From positions 29,567,485 through 29,631,484 of the forward strand of contig CM060106.1 of the NCBI GenBank assembly GCA_030522415.1: a stretch of 64,000 bases of DNA, written 5' to 3'. This document shows, one piece after another, positions 32,120-46,079 of the stretch. The first letter of the stretch is position 1, and every line of letters begins with the position of its first letter. The translations under genes were made by a program, and so were the position numbers. The DNA is from Channallabes apus (Eukaryota; Chordata; Actinopteri; Siluriformes; Clariidae). The notes under the pieces are model-generated. The model saw only the letters and a program-made list of their open reading frames with translations. It did not search any database and was not told where the DNA came from.

Positions 32120-34099
32120 GTACGTTCATTGGAATGGCTATTGAAAAATTGCAGTTGTATTGATAGTGCTGATTTAACAAAAGCAGTTACTATGTTTTTG
32201 ATAGTGAAGAAAAGATTTTTCTACTTTTTAAACAAAATGCTTGCTAGGACAGGGAGGAGATATGGTTTGTATATTGAAACAGGAGTTAAAATCCAACTGC
32301 AGGTTTTCCACATACTGTATATGTATACATGTGGTAGCCCATAAAAACACTTCACATCATGTTCTACAATATGTCTGTATCGATAAACTGCTAATTTGTT
32401 TGTCAAAGTATGTTACACGCAGAAAAACAATATATGCATTTTTTTTTTGCCACATCAGCATCTAATGGGGTTTCACAAACTACCACACGTCTCCTGAGTA
32501 TGTTCTTTTCTCTTGTCATTTTGGTTACAGTTCATTTCAATGGCATAAAACTGCGCGTTGAGGCTCAGCCACACACTGTGTTTGCTGTGCGAGGCAGTAA
32601 TGTCACCCTGCCCTGCCGGTTCTGGTATGAGCCTTCGTTAATCAGCCCACGGAGGGTGAGAGTAAAATGGTCCTTGTTACAACTCTCCGGGGACCAAGAA
32701 TTCGATGTACTTGTGTCTACTGGTCAACGTCAAAGAAGCTTCGGAGCCTTTGAAAATCGAGTGCATCTTCAAAAGCATGGCCAAGGAGACATTTCACTCA
32801 TCATCACCAACGTGAGCCTAAAGGACAGTGGACAGTATCGCTGTGAGGTTATTGATGGGTTGGAGGATGAAAGTGCCACTGTAGATTTGAGACTCAGAGG
32901 TACAAACTAACCTTCTCAAATACCAGCGTTAGACTTTTTTTTACAATTATAAACAACAAAACTTCATTAGATGAACATGTCAGTTATATGAAACAGACAC
33001 TTGAAATGTTCACTAGCAGTAAATCAAGACATTCCTCCCATTGTCATGTTTTTGCAATGTTTGTCTTTTCATTTAACCCTGTAAAATGCTGATCATAGAC
33101 TAGGTCCCTGTGTTTCAGGTGTGGTGTTTCCATACCAGCCGCATCATGGCCGCTACCGCCTAACTTTCAGAGACGCTCAAAAAGCCTGTCATGACCAAGA
33201 TGCTGCTGTTGCCACATTCGATCAGCTCTTTGCTGCCTGGCAGGAAGGGCTGGACTGGTGTAACGCTGGCTGGCTGGCAGATGGAACAGTGCAGTATCCC
33301 ATTGTCCAGCCCCGACAGCCTTGTGGTGGCCTTGAGCTGGCTCCTGGAGTACGCAACTATGGAGCAAGGCACAAGCATAGAAACCGCTATGATGTCTTCT
33401 GTTTTACGCCCACTGTTACTGGTATGACTGAATTTGCCTCTCAAATTTACTGTATAACTTTTGAGAAATACTTTACTGTTGAGTTTTTCTATAGAAAGTT
33501 GTTATGGTCTATTATTTATATAAAGTCTTCTATTAGTATATTGAATACATTAATGACTACAACAAATGATAAAATCTTTACTTATTTCTATCTAAATTAA
33601 TTTAGTTAAACATCATAAAATTCAAATGAAGACATGGCTAACTAGCTAACACTAGTATAACTATTATATTGTGTGAGATATCTGGCTAAAAATATTGCCT
33701 ACTTGTTAATTTTTGCTTATGTATGTATAAACTGTTGATTTTAATTATATGATGCCTGTGTTTGGCTAAAGTCTTCTGAAGAGATAACATTATTTAAAGT
33801 ACAGTATCTCTATCTGTCTATCTATTTATCTGACTCTATTAGCATCGCTCTGTGTGTTATACTGCCATGCGAAGGTGTTTCTTTTGTCCTTCATTAGTAG
33901 TACAGATAGCAAGAGGAGCCGTGCTATTTTCACTCTGATAACAAATCCTGACTCCAACCAGCCACTTTCAGAGCTTTGATAAGAAATTCTGATAACGAGC
34001 AAAAAACAACAATGGTCTTTCTCTCAATAGAGATCATTAAGTACTTTATATGTGATTCAAATTGAATAAAACAATGGCAGATAATGTAAATATATAAAA

Positions 34100-34172
<73 letters not shown>

Positions 34173-34882
34173 GTGTAAATTTTATGTTTATGTTAAATTA
34201 TATCAAAATATATGATTGAATAATGTGAGCTAGTGCTTGGTGTTAATTACATAATACTTAGTTTGACATTAAGCTAGCTTGTTAGTGAACTTGAAAGGCA
34301 AATTTGCATATTTGTTGTTGAGGAGGTTATTGTTAGATAAGCTCTAGCAACTAATCTGGGAAGATACTGTAAGTATAGTGCTGTACTTTGTTAAATAGTT
34401 ATCTTGTAGATAAGTGTTGCAGATAGCTTTGGAGCCAAAGCTATTTTAATTCTGACAACCTACTTTAGGAAAAGGCAGCTTCTCAAGTTTTCTCAATTTA
34501 TAATTAAAATTAAATGTTAAAAGGTTCTGTACTATATTTAGGCACATATTATAGTTCAAATAAACCTGACATTGGTTTATTGTTCTATTATCCCCCAGGA
34601 GAAGTGTACTTCTTGCAGCTTCCACAGAAGCTCAACTTTACCATGGCAGTCCAGGCGTGTACTGAAGATGGTGCTCATATTGCCAAAGTTGGTCAGCTGT
34701 TTGCAGCATGGAAGTTTTTGGAGTTGGATCAATGTGATGCCGGATGGCTGGCAGATGGAAGTCTGCGCTACCCAGTCAGCAACCCTCGACCAAACTGTGG
34801 CCCTCTGAAATCTGGGGTCCGTAGCTTTGGCTTTCCTCTGCCATACCACAAACATGGTGTATACTGCTATAGATCTAGGTAA
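31996..34882 (+). CDS. hapln3: Hyaluronan and proteoglycan link protein 3, complete
   Basis: Secreted link protein that bridges hyaluronan and lectican G1 domains, stabilising matrix aggregates. Coding exons: 31996-32119 (signal peptide), 32531-32899 (Ig V domain), 33119-33421 (link module 1), 34599-34882 (link module 2). All junctions are phase 1; the total is 1080 nt, giving 359 aa, close to mammalian HAPLN3 (about 360). The transcript start is MGKVHTLLAFALQIF. An acceptor at 31966 suggests an upstream noncoding exon. [33 protein letters not shown] and VRSFGFP are HAPLN3-like. It sits between mfge8 and acan as in other vertebrates and is convergent with acan. Confidence 0.94.
32531..32899 (+). 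CDS. hapln3: hapln3 Ig-like V domain exon
   Basis: Acceptor GGTTACAG. Contains the V-domain pair: TLPCRFWYEP (first Cys), VKWSLL (Trp) and DSGQYRCEVIDG (second Cys). Known role: interaction with the matching Ig domain of lectican G1. A downstream Met (MFFSLVILV) lies before the acceptor and is not the start. Confidence 0.94.
33119..33421 (+). CDS. hapln3: hapln3 link module 1
   Basis: Begins GVVFPYQPHHGRYRLTFRDA and includes [20 protein letters not shown] and YDVFCF: a hyaluronan-binding link module with four Cys. Unlike acan, this module is encoded in one exon. Phase 1-1. Confidence 0.95.
34096..34169. repeat. Poly(A) run followed by (AT)n
   Basis: About 22 A followed by about 26 AT units, in the hapln3 intron between the two link-module exons. 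Confidence 0.9.
34599..34882 (+). CDS. hapln3: hapln3 link module 2 and C-terminus
   Basis: Reads GEVYFLQLPQKLNFTMAVQA .. VGQLFAAWKFLELDQCDAGW .. VRSFGFPLPYHKHGVYCYRS R stop. Last coding exon; stop TAA at 34880-34882. Confidence 0.95.
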
Positions 34883-37800
34883 AGGCTTTCTGACACTTAC
34901 AGGTACCTGTTGAATGTTAAATAAGTGGAACAACAGCCTTAGTGTATATTTGAACATTTCTAAGAACTTAGATAGGACAAATTTGATTAACACCTTAAAC
35001 CTTGCACATTGTCCAGATATAACTGAGGGTAATAACTGATATAACTAAGGTCCATAGGTCCATGGGGTCAACTTTAATTATGTAAAATTATTCAATGCCA
35101 TTTCAATCCCCTCTTAAACAAATTTTAGCTGCAGAATGATCAGACATTCTAGTTATCGATCCTTGTATGCTGAGGGAATGTCTTTTTTCACACATTTACA
35201 AATAATTTTTGGATTTTACATTATCAATGAAGCTTTTGGAAAAAAAAATTCTCCACAAAGATGTTTTCCACTTAAGAAAATGACAAAGGTGCATAGATTG
35301 AGCCGTCATAATTTTCTCATTATTAATCACAGAAATGGTTAAATATTTCCAGTTGTGTTGGGTTATATATTTCTGGCAAGCTCTTTTGAGTTGTTTGTTA
35401 TTATTTTAGTGGCTGTTCAGAACCCTGAACCACTTTTTTACCTGGTAATAAGCTGATTGTCTTCTAGATATTTATGTTTCCATCTACTGTACGTTATCAT
35501 ACCTTCTTTTTTACGCACTAGATTTTAATATTTTTTGACTTTTAAAAAAAATACATAATGTTTTATATGAATACACAAATGTGGTGGTTTAATTAAATGC
35601 AGAAACAGAAACATGTCATTTTTCTAAAATATTATATAGAAATTTAACATTGACAGGCTTATTAAAATGACTTCATAATATATACTTAAATATTTCAAAC
35701 GTATCTGTATCTGTATCATTAAATACTGCCATGATGCTACACACATACAGTATGACCCGTTCTCACTTTCTCAGGCTGCACTAATTATGGATCGGTTCTA
35801 CTTCCTAATGAATCCTGTTACATTAACAATGAGAAATCAACTATAGATCATCTCACTTGAGGTGCTTTTTCTGAAACTGAAACTGTCCTACCAGTAGGGG
35901 TCTCAGAGTGTGAGTTTACCCTGTAAATGTGGAGGAGCTCTAGGTAAGAGAGGAGAAAGGGCCTTGTGCATTAGAGGAGTCCTAAAAGAGCCCATTCAGT
36001 CAAAGGCCACCTATAATCCACCCACTGAGCACACTGCAATGCCTGTGATTTTGTAACTGTTGTAACTCCAGTTGTAAGGCCAGCTGCATTTTTAGACTGG
36101 GCTGGACAAGGTAAAACACTTTCCATCACCTGTGAACTGTGAATAAAGTCTTTGAATAAAAGTCCAAAAAACAGAGCTGTGACTGTATTTGCTTGTGAGT
36201 GCAGGTCATAATTTGATACAATAAATTAAATCATTGCTTTTAAAGTGATGTGTGGAATTTATTATTTGGCATTTGTCACCTTTTCATTTTTAAAAAATAC
36301 ATTTATTCAAGCAAAAACAGCCTGCATGATGTCGTCTGAAAATTTTTAAAAGATCTGTTGCCAACACAGTGTACATTTCTCTTCTTCTGCATGGCTTAGT
36401 CTCCTCTCTTTATCCCCTTTTACCAATAAAAACATCTGTATACGAATCAAAATCTGCATTTGTTTCCTGGGTATAGATAGATCAGTCAAATATTCATGAA
36501 TAAAACAAGATTAGTGTTTGTAAGAGATCACCAAATGCTTGGGGAAGAGAGGGGCACAGCCCCTAATTGATACTAAACAAACCCAATAATTTGGGTATTT
36601 CATAAGAAAGACATTCATAAGGCACAAGTTATAATCGGGAGCAGCTGAAAATAAGAGAAAAAAAAAAGAAGAAAAACATCACTGAGGTCGTATGAGAACT
36701 GAAAGTAAGAGCTATTTAACAAGGGTGATGCTGGTCTCACAGTACTGTGCCCTGCACAGCTTACAATAAGACAAAAAACAATAATATATGGTAATATATG
36801 GCTCAAATGATCAATGTTGATGTCCAAGTTAACAATTTGACAGGATCTGGCCATCAATTACTGCTTTTGCCAAATGTAATGCTTTTTTTTTGCATTATGT
36901 ATTTGTAGGAGATGGACAATCCAAGTTGGATTGCCAGATAGAAAGTACCAGGTGAGCATTAATGCTTGATTTGAAATAAACAGGACAATAAGCCTATGCT
37001 ACTGTAGGGACAAATGTGTGGTTCAACCATCCAGCATCTGCATGACTTATTCTGTGTAGGGTTGTGGGGACTCGGGGCACAAGGCAGGGGACACCCTGGA
37101 GGGGTTGTCAATCCACTGCAGCACACACACTCACTCACTTAATCTTTTACTACAGGCAATTTGGAAATGCAAATCAACTTAGACTTCATGCCTTTGGACT
37201 GTGTGAGGAAACCCAGAGTAAAATATATGTATATCCTACTAATTTGTCTACATAATGCCACAGCATTTATATATTTATGCTTGTATCATAGTTTTTAAGG
37301 TATGATTGTAAACAATAAGGGAAGGACTTGATGCTCACTCTGGAATATTGTGAGAGGTCAATAAATATGCTTATTTTCACATTACTGTCAACACGAGTAT
37401 CAAAAATGACGCTTTTTTGACCATTTGTATAAATAAATTAGTTGTATGTAAACCTCTTCTTATTGATGGCTATACATTTTTAGACTCATTATCCTTTCTG
37501 ACAAGCTATACATGAAAATAATACTTCACATAATTGAATATATTATGTATTATCTTGTATACATTAAGTGCTATTTAAATTTTTTGTAACTTGCAAACTG
37601 AACACAATTGCGTCCAAAGCAAAGCAAAACAAAACAAAACCACAAAAAAAAAAGGAAAACTAAGAACCTGTTTGATAATTCCACTCAGAAGAAGGATTGC
37701 ACACAGTTCTTAGCTGTTCCCTTTTGCCACAAAATTCCAGACTGTCTGGATGAAAGATCCTCCTCTGAAAGGTTTTGTAACATTTCGCTGATACTCTGAG

Positions 37801-38103
37801 AAAAAAACTGATCCAGTCGGTGCAAGTTCAGAGATCCAATTGCAATAACTATGGGAATAAATACTACTTGCATAAATAAAGTGGCTTCCTGGATGAGGTG
37901 GGAAAAAGAATCACAGAATTCATTACCTTATGTTTTCTTTCTTATCGAAGCACCACAACATGTTGGGTGTGACACTATATACAGGTTGGGAAATTTACTT
38001 AAAAATAGCACTTTTTTAATAGATAATGCATTCTCAATTCAAGGCCATGAAAAACAAGATTTAATGATTTAAAAAAAATCTCTTAACTATTATTTTTAAG
38101 TCA
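34883..38103. other. hapln3-acan convergent intergenic region
   Basis: Contains the 3' ends of both genes. No coding exon seen. A degraded SINE copy lies at 37040-37215 (minus-type order, CTCGGGGCACAAGGCAGGGG followed by ACACCCTGGAGGGG). The rest is AT-rich. Confidence 0.55.
36142..36147 (+). terminator. hapln3: Possible hapln3 poly(A) signal
   Basis: AATAAA in TGTGAATAAAGTCTTTG, with a second one 14 bp later, about 1.26 kb past the stop. Nearer weak signals exist, so this is a candidate only. Confidence 0.35.
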
Positions 38104-38962
38104 TTAGAGTTGCTTCCTCAATGATGTCCTCTTAGCAGATCGACGCCTAGTGGATCTCTTCAGTAGTCTTCTTCTACCCTCTAAGATAACAGAAAATAAT
38201 GTAATGTAAATAATGAAAAGCACATTCTACATTAACATACATACATACACATACTGACCACATTATTTGAAAAACCTGTATACCTGCTTATTAATGTAAT
38301 TATCATATATATAATATACCCAATCACGCGCCAATAGAAAAAAATATATATGAAAAAAATATATACACATGTTCAGAAGAAATGTCATCTGTGTTACTTT
38401 AAGTTTGGCATGGTTGGTGCAAGACAGATTGTTTTTAAGATTTCGGAAACTGATGATTATCTTTACACATCCACAGAATGGTGTGAAAAACAAAAATCAC
38501 TCAGCGGGTGACCAGAGCTGACAGCAAGGATCTAAGAATGCACAATAAACACCACATTGGTTTTCACTCCTGTCAGCCATGAACAGCAATCTGAGGCTAC
38601 AATCGGTGGCCACAGACACTGAAACTATTCAGTTGGCAATGTTTTATCCAATCTTCGCTTGCATTCTGCTACACGATTGTCTACTGAATGGATAATAGTA
38701 TTAATGCACAGATTTATAGGTGTTTCTAATAAAATGGACAGGGGGTATACAACAGAATTGATGAATATAAGGAACTTACGGGGTATGCATTCCACCTGTG
38801 GTTTCTGCCAGTGTCCATCAGACATACAGCGGACCACAGGTGGATGTCGCTGTCTGAATCCATCATTGCACTGATATCTGATTATTGAGTTGACCTGATA
38901 GCGTTCCTTCTTAGCCCCAAACCACTTGGCATTCTTCAGTTCAGGAGGCTGACCACATTTAA
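38104..38962 (-). CDS. acan: acan sushi (CCP) exon and C-terminal tail exon
   Basis: 38780-38962: [20 protein letters not shown].. to VECIP, one sushi domain with four Cys. 38104-38180: [25 protein letters not shown] stop, a very basic tail like that of other aggrecans. Stop TAA at 38104-38106. Confidence 0.92.
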
Positions 38963-41900
38963 CTGTGGAAAAACTCATTTTAATAGCTTTCATTGCATCC
39001 ACCTATAATCATTGCACTCATTGTATAGAACTCCTTCACTGTGTACTGTTTGCATAAGCAAATTATTTTGTATTGAAACAACTACACTTCTGGGTAAATG
39101 CTAATGGTATTTCGATGCCCTATTTTTATTTTAATGACCACATACCTGGGCCAGTTTTGCATGTGAATGGTAGATGATAGTTGCAGGGCACATCATTCCA
39201 CTGCCCATTTTCGTGCCAGATCATCACCACACAATCCTCACCAGAGTTGAAATAGTTATCTGGCTGATTAGGTCTCCAGTTCTCATATTGCTGGGAGGAA
39301 AAGTGTTGTTAAAATTGAAGAATTAGGTTACATTAAACCCAGGCTGTTTGTTTTTCTTTCTTCTCAGCAGCATGAGCGGAGCACACTTACCATTGGAGTT
39401 CCATCTGTCCACTGGAAGTCATTCTCAAAAGTCTTATCATTTAGTCCAATCCACTGGTAATCCTGTGCATTAGCTAAAGACAAGAGACAGCATGTTTGTA
39501 ATAGTGAAGGTACGTTCACATATTGACATACTGTGTTGTCTTTTGACATCACTCACAGTTAACGAATTCTTTCTCCTCCGGATTGGTGATGCTGACTAGG
39601 TGAGCTCCAAGGCTCCGACAGTGTTGTTCAGCATTTTCCCACACTGTTCTGTCCGAGAAATGCAGGTAGCAGTTGCCCTGAAACTTAGTCCAGCCTTCCT
39701 CACATGTTTCAATGTCTGGAGTGACATATCATAATAGGGGTCACATTTTATTCCAGTAAGCTGCAAAAGCCATAACCTTGAAGCAAAACCCTGTTAAAAA
39801 CTGGGTTGGACATAAATACCTACAGAACATCTGAGCTGAGAAAACAAAGTTTTATGGACAAGTGAGTTTTACTATCATATTATGAAGTCTTATTGAATGG
39901 ATATTCAGTAAGACTTCATAATATTGCGAAAAAATAATACATTGCAAGTTCTGTCCATAATACTGTAGTAGTACAAACATGAGTGCTTTTATTCACTAAA
40001 ACAGATTCCTCATTATTTCATTATTGTGTCTTACATGTTATAGATGCATTACATCTTTGGTGTCTACAATTCTTTTAAGCATTGATATTTTAATAAACTC
40101 TTTTCTCATTGGGGAAATTAAAGTCATATAGTGGCATGATTCTAAACGTACAGTAGTGAGGAAGGAAAAAAATAAATATAACTGTATCAGTGTCATACTG
40201 TGATAAGTGTATATACCTTGAAAGGTAGCAGCCCGATAATGGTAAACACAAAATGCATAAAGAATGCCAGCAAAACAAAGGTTCTGATGCAGAGAGATTG
40301 TTGTGTGCAAAAATGCCAATGACAGAATGCATTTTAATAATAATGCATTATGTACTGTGACATAATAAAAATCATATAATCATGCTTTACAAAGAGTTAT
40401 GGAAGTAACTGTGAAGAGTAATACTTTCTAATGCCAGATTATATAAGATGTTAGGGATGCCGTGTAACACGTCATAAATATATTTAAAATGCATTCTGAA
40501 TAAACTGGCATATACAGTATACTGTACACTGCCTGGCCAAAAAAACTACAAAAAAACCCCCAACACTATTATATTTAATTAACTTTGATATATTTAATTA
40601 GCTTTCTCAATGAAATAGTTTCAACAACCTTATGGAAAATTTATTCCTGTCCTCCAGCACATCCCAAAAACTTAACAGGGTTAAGATCTAGTCATGTGGT
40701 AGATAGTATGTCTGAAACTGATTCCTCATGCTCCAGATCTGCTATTTCATAAATTGAGCCTGATGGGTTTTTAGCGTTATCAACCTGGAATATGCCCACA
40801 ATCAGGGATCCAAAAATAAATCCAAGTGATATTCAACTTATTCAGTCAGCTTAGCGCAGACCTAACCAACAGAAGCCAACCCAAGTTCATAACACTACCC
40901 CTATGCATAACTATACATGATGAGTGCATCGACTCATTTGTTTCCCCTTATTACCCTGATGCAGCCATTGCTCTGGAATATGGTGTGTCTGGACAGTTTT
41001 GCATTACTTCAAAATCCATGCAAAAAAAATTCATTTATTCATGCTCATTGGACATTGGACCCTTTTTCTCAGAGTACCCTGACAGTTTAGTGCTAATCTT
41101 CCAGGTTTTAACCTTTTCCAGTTCTTAACCCATTTCCAGTACAGTATTTTCAGCAATCTCATTGTTCTTTTTTTTTTTTTAATTCATCAAAGATTTTTAA
41201 AACACAGTTACATCTTTTCCACGACCACACTGATGTTTAAGAAGCTACTCAGATGCATCTGCTAGGGTTGAAAGTATTGATGCCAGCTGAAAAATGTTAA
41301 TGACTGCAGTAAGTATCCAACCAAAGGTTCTTAAAATAGTAGCATTTGCTTATTTAAATCCAAAAAATTTTTTTTGGCCAGGCAGTATATCACTATAAAA
41401 TAGAGCATAAAAAGAAAGTGTTATAGAAGAATCTCACATGTAAAGGAACTTTACCCTAAGGAAATTAACACATCACCTATATGCAGTCAGGAATAAACAT
41501 AAAAAAATAAGTTAGGAAGGCAAAAACAATCTGGTGCTGTGCTCAAATGGAAAATAGAAACAGCACAGTCACAATGTTATTATTTCCCTACCTGCGTGAG
41601 TCACTGAGGGACCTTCTCATAATGACCAGTAAATTATAAATTTCTCCCTTAAAGCACCTTTTCCTCTATGTCAGTTTTCCCCCAACCACTCACCATTTCG
41701 CAAAAAAACATGAATGGCTAGTATTAATGTCATAAAGAAGCATGTTATTGCACTAAGATGACACCAAAAGACCAGTCAATGCTATTAGAGCACTTGGACA
41801 GCCTTTTGTTGCATCAGGTTTGGTTGTTTTTGAGAAGTTGTTAGTAGATTTAGCTGAAGCCAACCTCATACCGATCTCACAGCGATCCCCTCCATAGCTG

Positions 41901-44900
41901 GGCAGGCATAAGCATTTGAAAGCATCCTGTACCTCCACACATGTAGCTCCATTGGCACAAGGGTTTGAATGGCACACATCAACCTCTGAAAATAAAGGTT
42001 CTGCGGTTAAGACTGAGGACTACAAAGAGACCCTTGAGCTAGGTCACGCCTAGGTACAACGCAGGCACTGATCAAATCAGAAACCATAAACCATGCAACA
42101 TGTTTATCCGACTCATTCAAGTCCATAAACCACCAACTCATCAAATGGTTTGAGAGGAAATTATTATTCCTATCATTGCTATAATGACTGGACTATATTT
42201 AACTGTTTCCCCTTGTGGTTCAAAATTAATAGCCAAAGCATATAGTTCACACAGTGTTGCATCAGGTCATGGTCCAGATTCATATCAAGGAGAAGGAAAA
42301 TGTAGAGGCATGTACCAGGTGTTAAGAGGCGTGTAGCAGCTGGAAAATGGAGTGCTGATTAAGCCATACTTGAGGAAAGGCAGAGCTAAACAAAAACAAC
42401 ATATGGGTGCAAAATCAATTAACTGAACTGACAACTGTAAGGTCCTGTAGTAAATCCATCAGATAGAATATAAGATATCCTCGCGCACATGCCAAACAAC
42501 CTGTGAAATGGATGCCTTCTTGAAAATGACAATCAGGCAAAAGCAAATAGATCAAAAGACACATACACACGGTAGGGAACAATGAAAGAGATAGAGAGAA
42601 GAGTTCCATCAATGAGAGGAAACACTAAAACAAAAACAGGCAATGGGAATAAGATTATTGTGACAAAGAGGCACATAACTGAATATTGAACATCAAATTA
42701 AATTAGAAAACCACATTAAACTGATAAGCAATTATGGGACCTTTGAAAAATTTTTTATCTGGCTTAAGTGACTCACCGATATGGCACTCTTCCTCTTTCA
42801 CCCCAGGTGGGCAGTGACACACACCAACCCCGTCTTGTACAGAACATGCAGCAGCACCAGCACAGGGGTTTGGATTACATGGGTCCACAGAAGCTAAGAC
42901 ACAGATATAGGCAGAAGAAAAACATGACCTGAAAGATTTGCAAAGGGACACTAAATCTTAGAAGGTTTTAGCTTAAAGTTTCATAATTTTCTATTTCTAT
43001 ATAGCTAATTAGTAATTTACCTTGCTCCATGGCTGGGGCCTCTATGACAGTTGGGGTCTTCACTGAAAAGGCAGGCTCGGTAGTGGTGCCAGCCGTAGTT
43101 GGGGTCACAGTATCATATTTCCAGAAGGTTGTATCAATAGATGACAAAATGTCCTGTGGCCATGCACTGTTACTAAGCAACCCTGAGGGAGCTATAACTG
43201 ATGTCTCATCAGTTGATTGAACTGGGACTTCACTAGGGAGGGATGTGGGATGGTGGTCTTCACTTAAAGTAGTCGTATCCTGATGTCCACTGCTCAAAAA
43301 TGTTACACTCTCTTTCCCACTGTGCTCTATTGGTCCTTTTCTGAGCTCCTGGTTTTGAGTGGATGTAAACAAAACTTCCATCAAATTCTCATCAGGAAAT
43401 GATACAATATCCCCACTAGTTGATGCCTCTGATGTGTCTCCTGATGGAAGACCAGAGCCTCCAGAGAAGTCACCACTCCCTTCTCCTGAACCATACATCA
43501 AAATCCCAGATGCCTCTTGTTCTCTGCTGGATAGGTCTATGAGATCAGTAAGGCCTGAGTCCAAAAAGGTGATGGCAGGAATTCCTGAACCACTTCCAGA
43601 GCCACTTAAATCACCACTGTCACCCACACCAGAACCACTCAAACCAGACCCTTCTAGAGCTCCAGATCCACTGAAAAGCACCTCACTTCCACCTAACTCC
43701 TGGGCTATTAGGAGTGAAGCAGTAGACAGTTCAACTTCTTGGCCTTTTACCATGATTATACCACTGCCACTAAGCCCTGAGAAACCACTGTCATCTCCGG
43801 AGGAAATCAAGCCTGATGGAAAACCACTGAATCCAGAGACCTCCCCACTAGAACCAAGGCCTGAAATAATGCCAGAAGGTTCTCCACTTCCACTATCTCC
43901 TAAGATACTGAATACGTCTGCCAAAGACCCACTCTCTGCTGAACCAAAACTTGAGCCACTTCCTGATCCAGACCCATCCCCACTGAAGAAGCCAGAATCA
44001 AAACCTGACATGAAAGTGAGAATCTCCGCACTGCCCTCCCCAGCTTCCTGAGGTGTCCCTGAAGCTGAAGTGCCCCCAGAAAATACTGTGTTAATTCCTG
44101 AGAAGGTCACTCTTATGCCTGAGCCATCACCACTAAGGCCTGAGCCAGACAAGTTTTCACGTAGCCCAGATCCAGAAAGTTCTCCTCCAATACCTGAAGA
44201 CCCACTTGGCAGTCCAGATCCAGAAAGTTCTCCTCCAATACCTGAAGACCCACTTGGCAGTCCAGATCCTGAAAGTTCTCCTAAATCTGAAGACCCACTT
44301 AGCAGTTCAGATCCTGAAAGTTCTCCTCCTAAACCTGAAAACCCACTTGGCAGTCCAGATCCTGAATGTTCTCCTAAATCTGAAGACCCACTTAGCAGTT
44401 CAGATCCTGAAAGTTCTCCTTCTAAACCTGAAGAACCGCTTGGCAATCCAGATGCTGACAGTTCCTGTCCTAAACCTGATGACTCACTAGGAAGTCCAGA
44501 TCCTGAAAGTTCTCCTCCTAAACCTGAAGACCCACTAGGCAATCCAGACCCTGAAGGTTCTTTTTCTTCGTATGATGCGCCCGTAGGCTGCCCCCCACTT
44601 CCACTAGCTGACACATCACCAGAAGAACCACTGGCCCCAGATGGCAGGTCTGCTGAACCAGATCCAGAGAGGTCCACAGGAATGGGAGAAACAATGGTGT
44701 GATTCACTATAAAAAATAAAAATACAGAAAAATAGAACAACGAGAATCAACAATGTTTATCCACAAATATTAATACCTGTATGACTTAGATACAAACAAT
44801 AAGATCAAATACCAGGTAAAAGAAGGCTAGTTATTGAGGTCAGGTTTACCAGTTCCTCTTCAATTGATGTCATGTTTGACTCAGTATCATAAATATATAA

Positions 44901-46048
44901 TTCGAAATCAACTGTGAATTAAAAAAATATGTTACAATATATATTTATTCATAAACTTCATAAATCTAGACAATTCTCACATGTCATGTAATTGTTAATA
45001 CCTTTCAAGCAGTAGGCATCAAATTTGGAGTGCATATCAGGATATTCAGTTTGGTTGGGAAACTTAAAGACTGTGTGGACTCCAGATTTCCCTCCTCCAC
45101 ACTGAGGCCTGGGATTATTAATAGGATAACGGACACTGTGGTCGATGAGCCAGCCAGCGCGGCACTTATCAAATCCTTGCTTCCAGGCCATATACAGATC
45201 AGCTGTGGAGGCCAAAGAGGCATTCTGGGCCTGGCAAGAGGCTATTGCTTCATGATATGTAAAACCCTCAAGTGCGCTCACATGAAAAACATTCCCTGGA
45301 AGAAAATGGGACATGTGATTAATAATTTTACTTATGTTTTTTTTTTTATTATATTGTTATGTATCTAGTTAATTATAATTCTGGGGAAAAAAACTCAACC
45401 AAATGCAATAATAGCATTATGATATTATTTTGCTATAATTTTTTCAGTAAATCAATTCTGCATTTAAACTTATTTCAACTGGGAAAGAGCAAAGTTGAAA
45501 CCATCATACCTCTTGGTTTGTCCATGTAGCAATACACGTCATAGTTCTCACTGGCAGGTCGTACACCATAAGACCTCACACCGGGTGTATCTTCCATATC
45601 ACCAGCACATTTCTCTCGTGGGGATACAATAGGGTACCTTAATTTTGAGAATGAAAAACAATGCAAATTAATTAACATTAAATTATTAAAATTTTCTGTT
45701 TCTATTTTGCTCCCTATTATACAAAAAAATTTAATAATGATTCAAAGCATCATAATAAGCTAATTCCAGGAAAAAAATACCTCACAGTCTGGTCTATCAA
45801 CCAGCCTGCATCACATTGGTGATAGCCAGCTTCATAGGCAGCCTGTAACTGCTGAGGATTGGCAATCACTGCACCAATGTTCTGACAGGCTAGCTGAGCC
45901 TCAACAAAGGTAAAAGCATAGCGACTGTGGCCTAGTCTGTAGTGAAAGACAACACCTGGATGGATGGGATGAGAAAAGAAAATGTCTTGCATTAGTAGGT
46001 TTTTCCCAAAATTTATGGAAGTATACTGTTGATAAACTCTAAAGTTGT

Positions 46049-46079
<31 letters not shown>

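Noticed and set aside
32410..32530. In-frame Met upstream of the hapln3 Ig exon as translation start
   Set aside because: The stretch is intronic: a better acceptor (GGTTACAG) precedes 32531, and a proper signal-peptide exon with matching phase lies at 31996-32119.
43359..44702. Two long plus-strand open frames (230 and 210 codons) over the acan CS exon
   Set aside because: They are antisense shadows of the Ser-Gly repeat: a frame complementary to Ser/Gly codons reads Pro/Glu/Asp/Ser without stops. No start context or homology.
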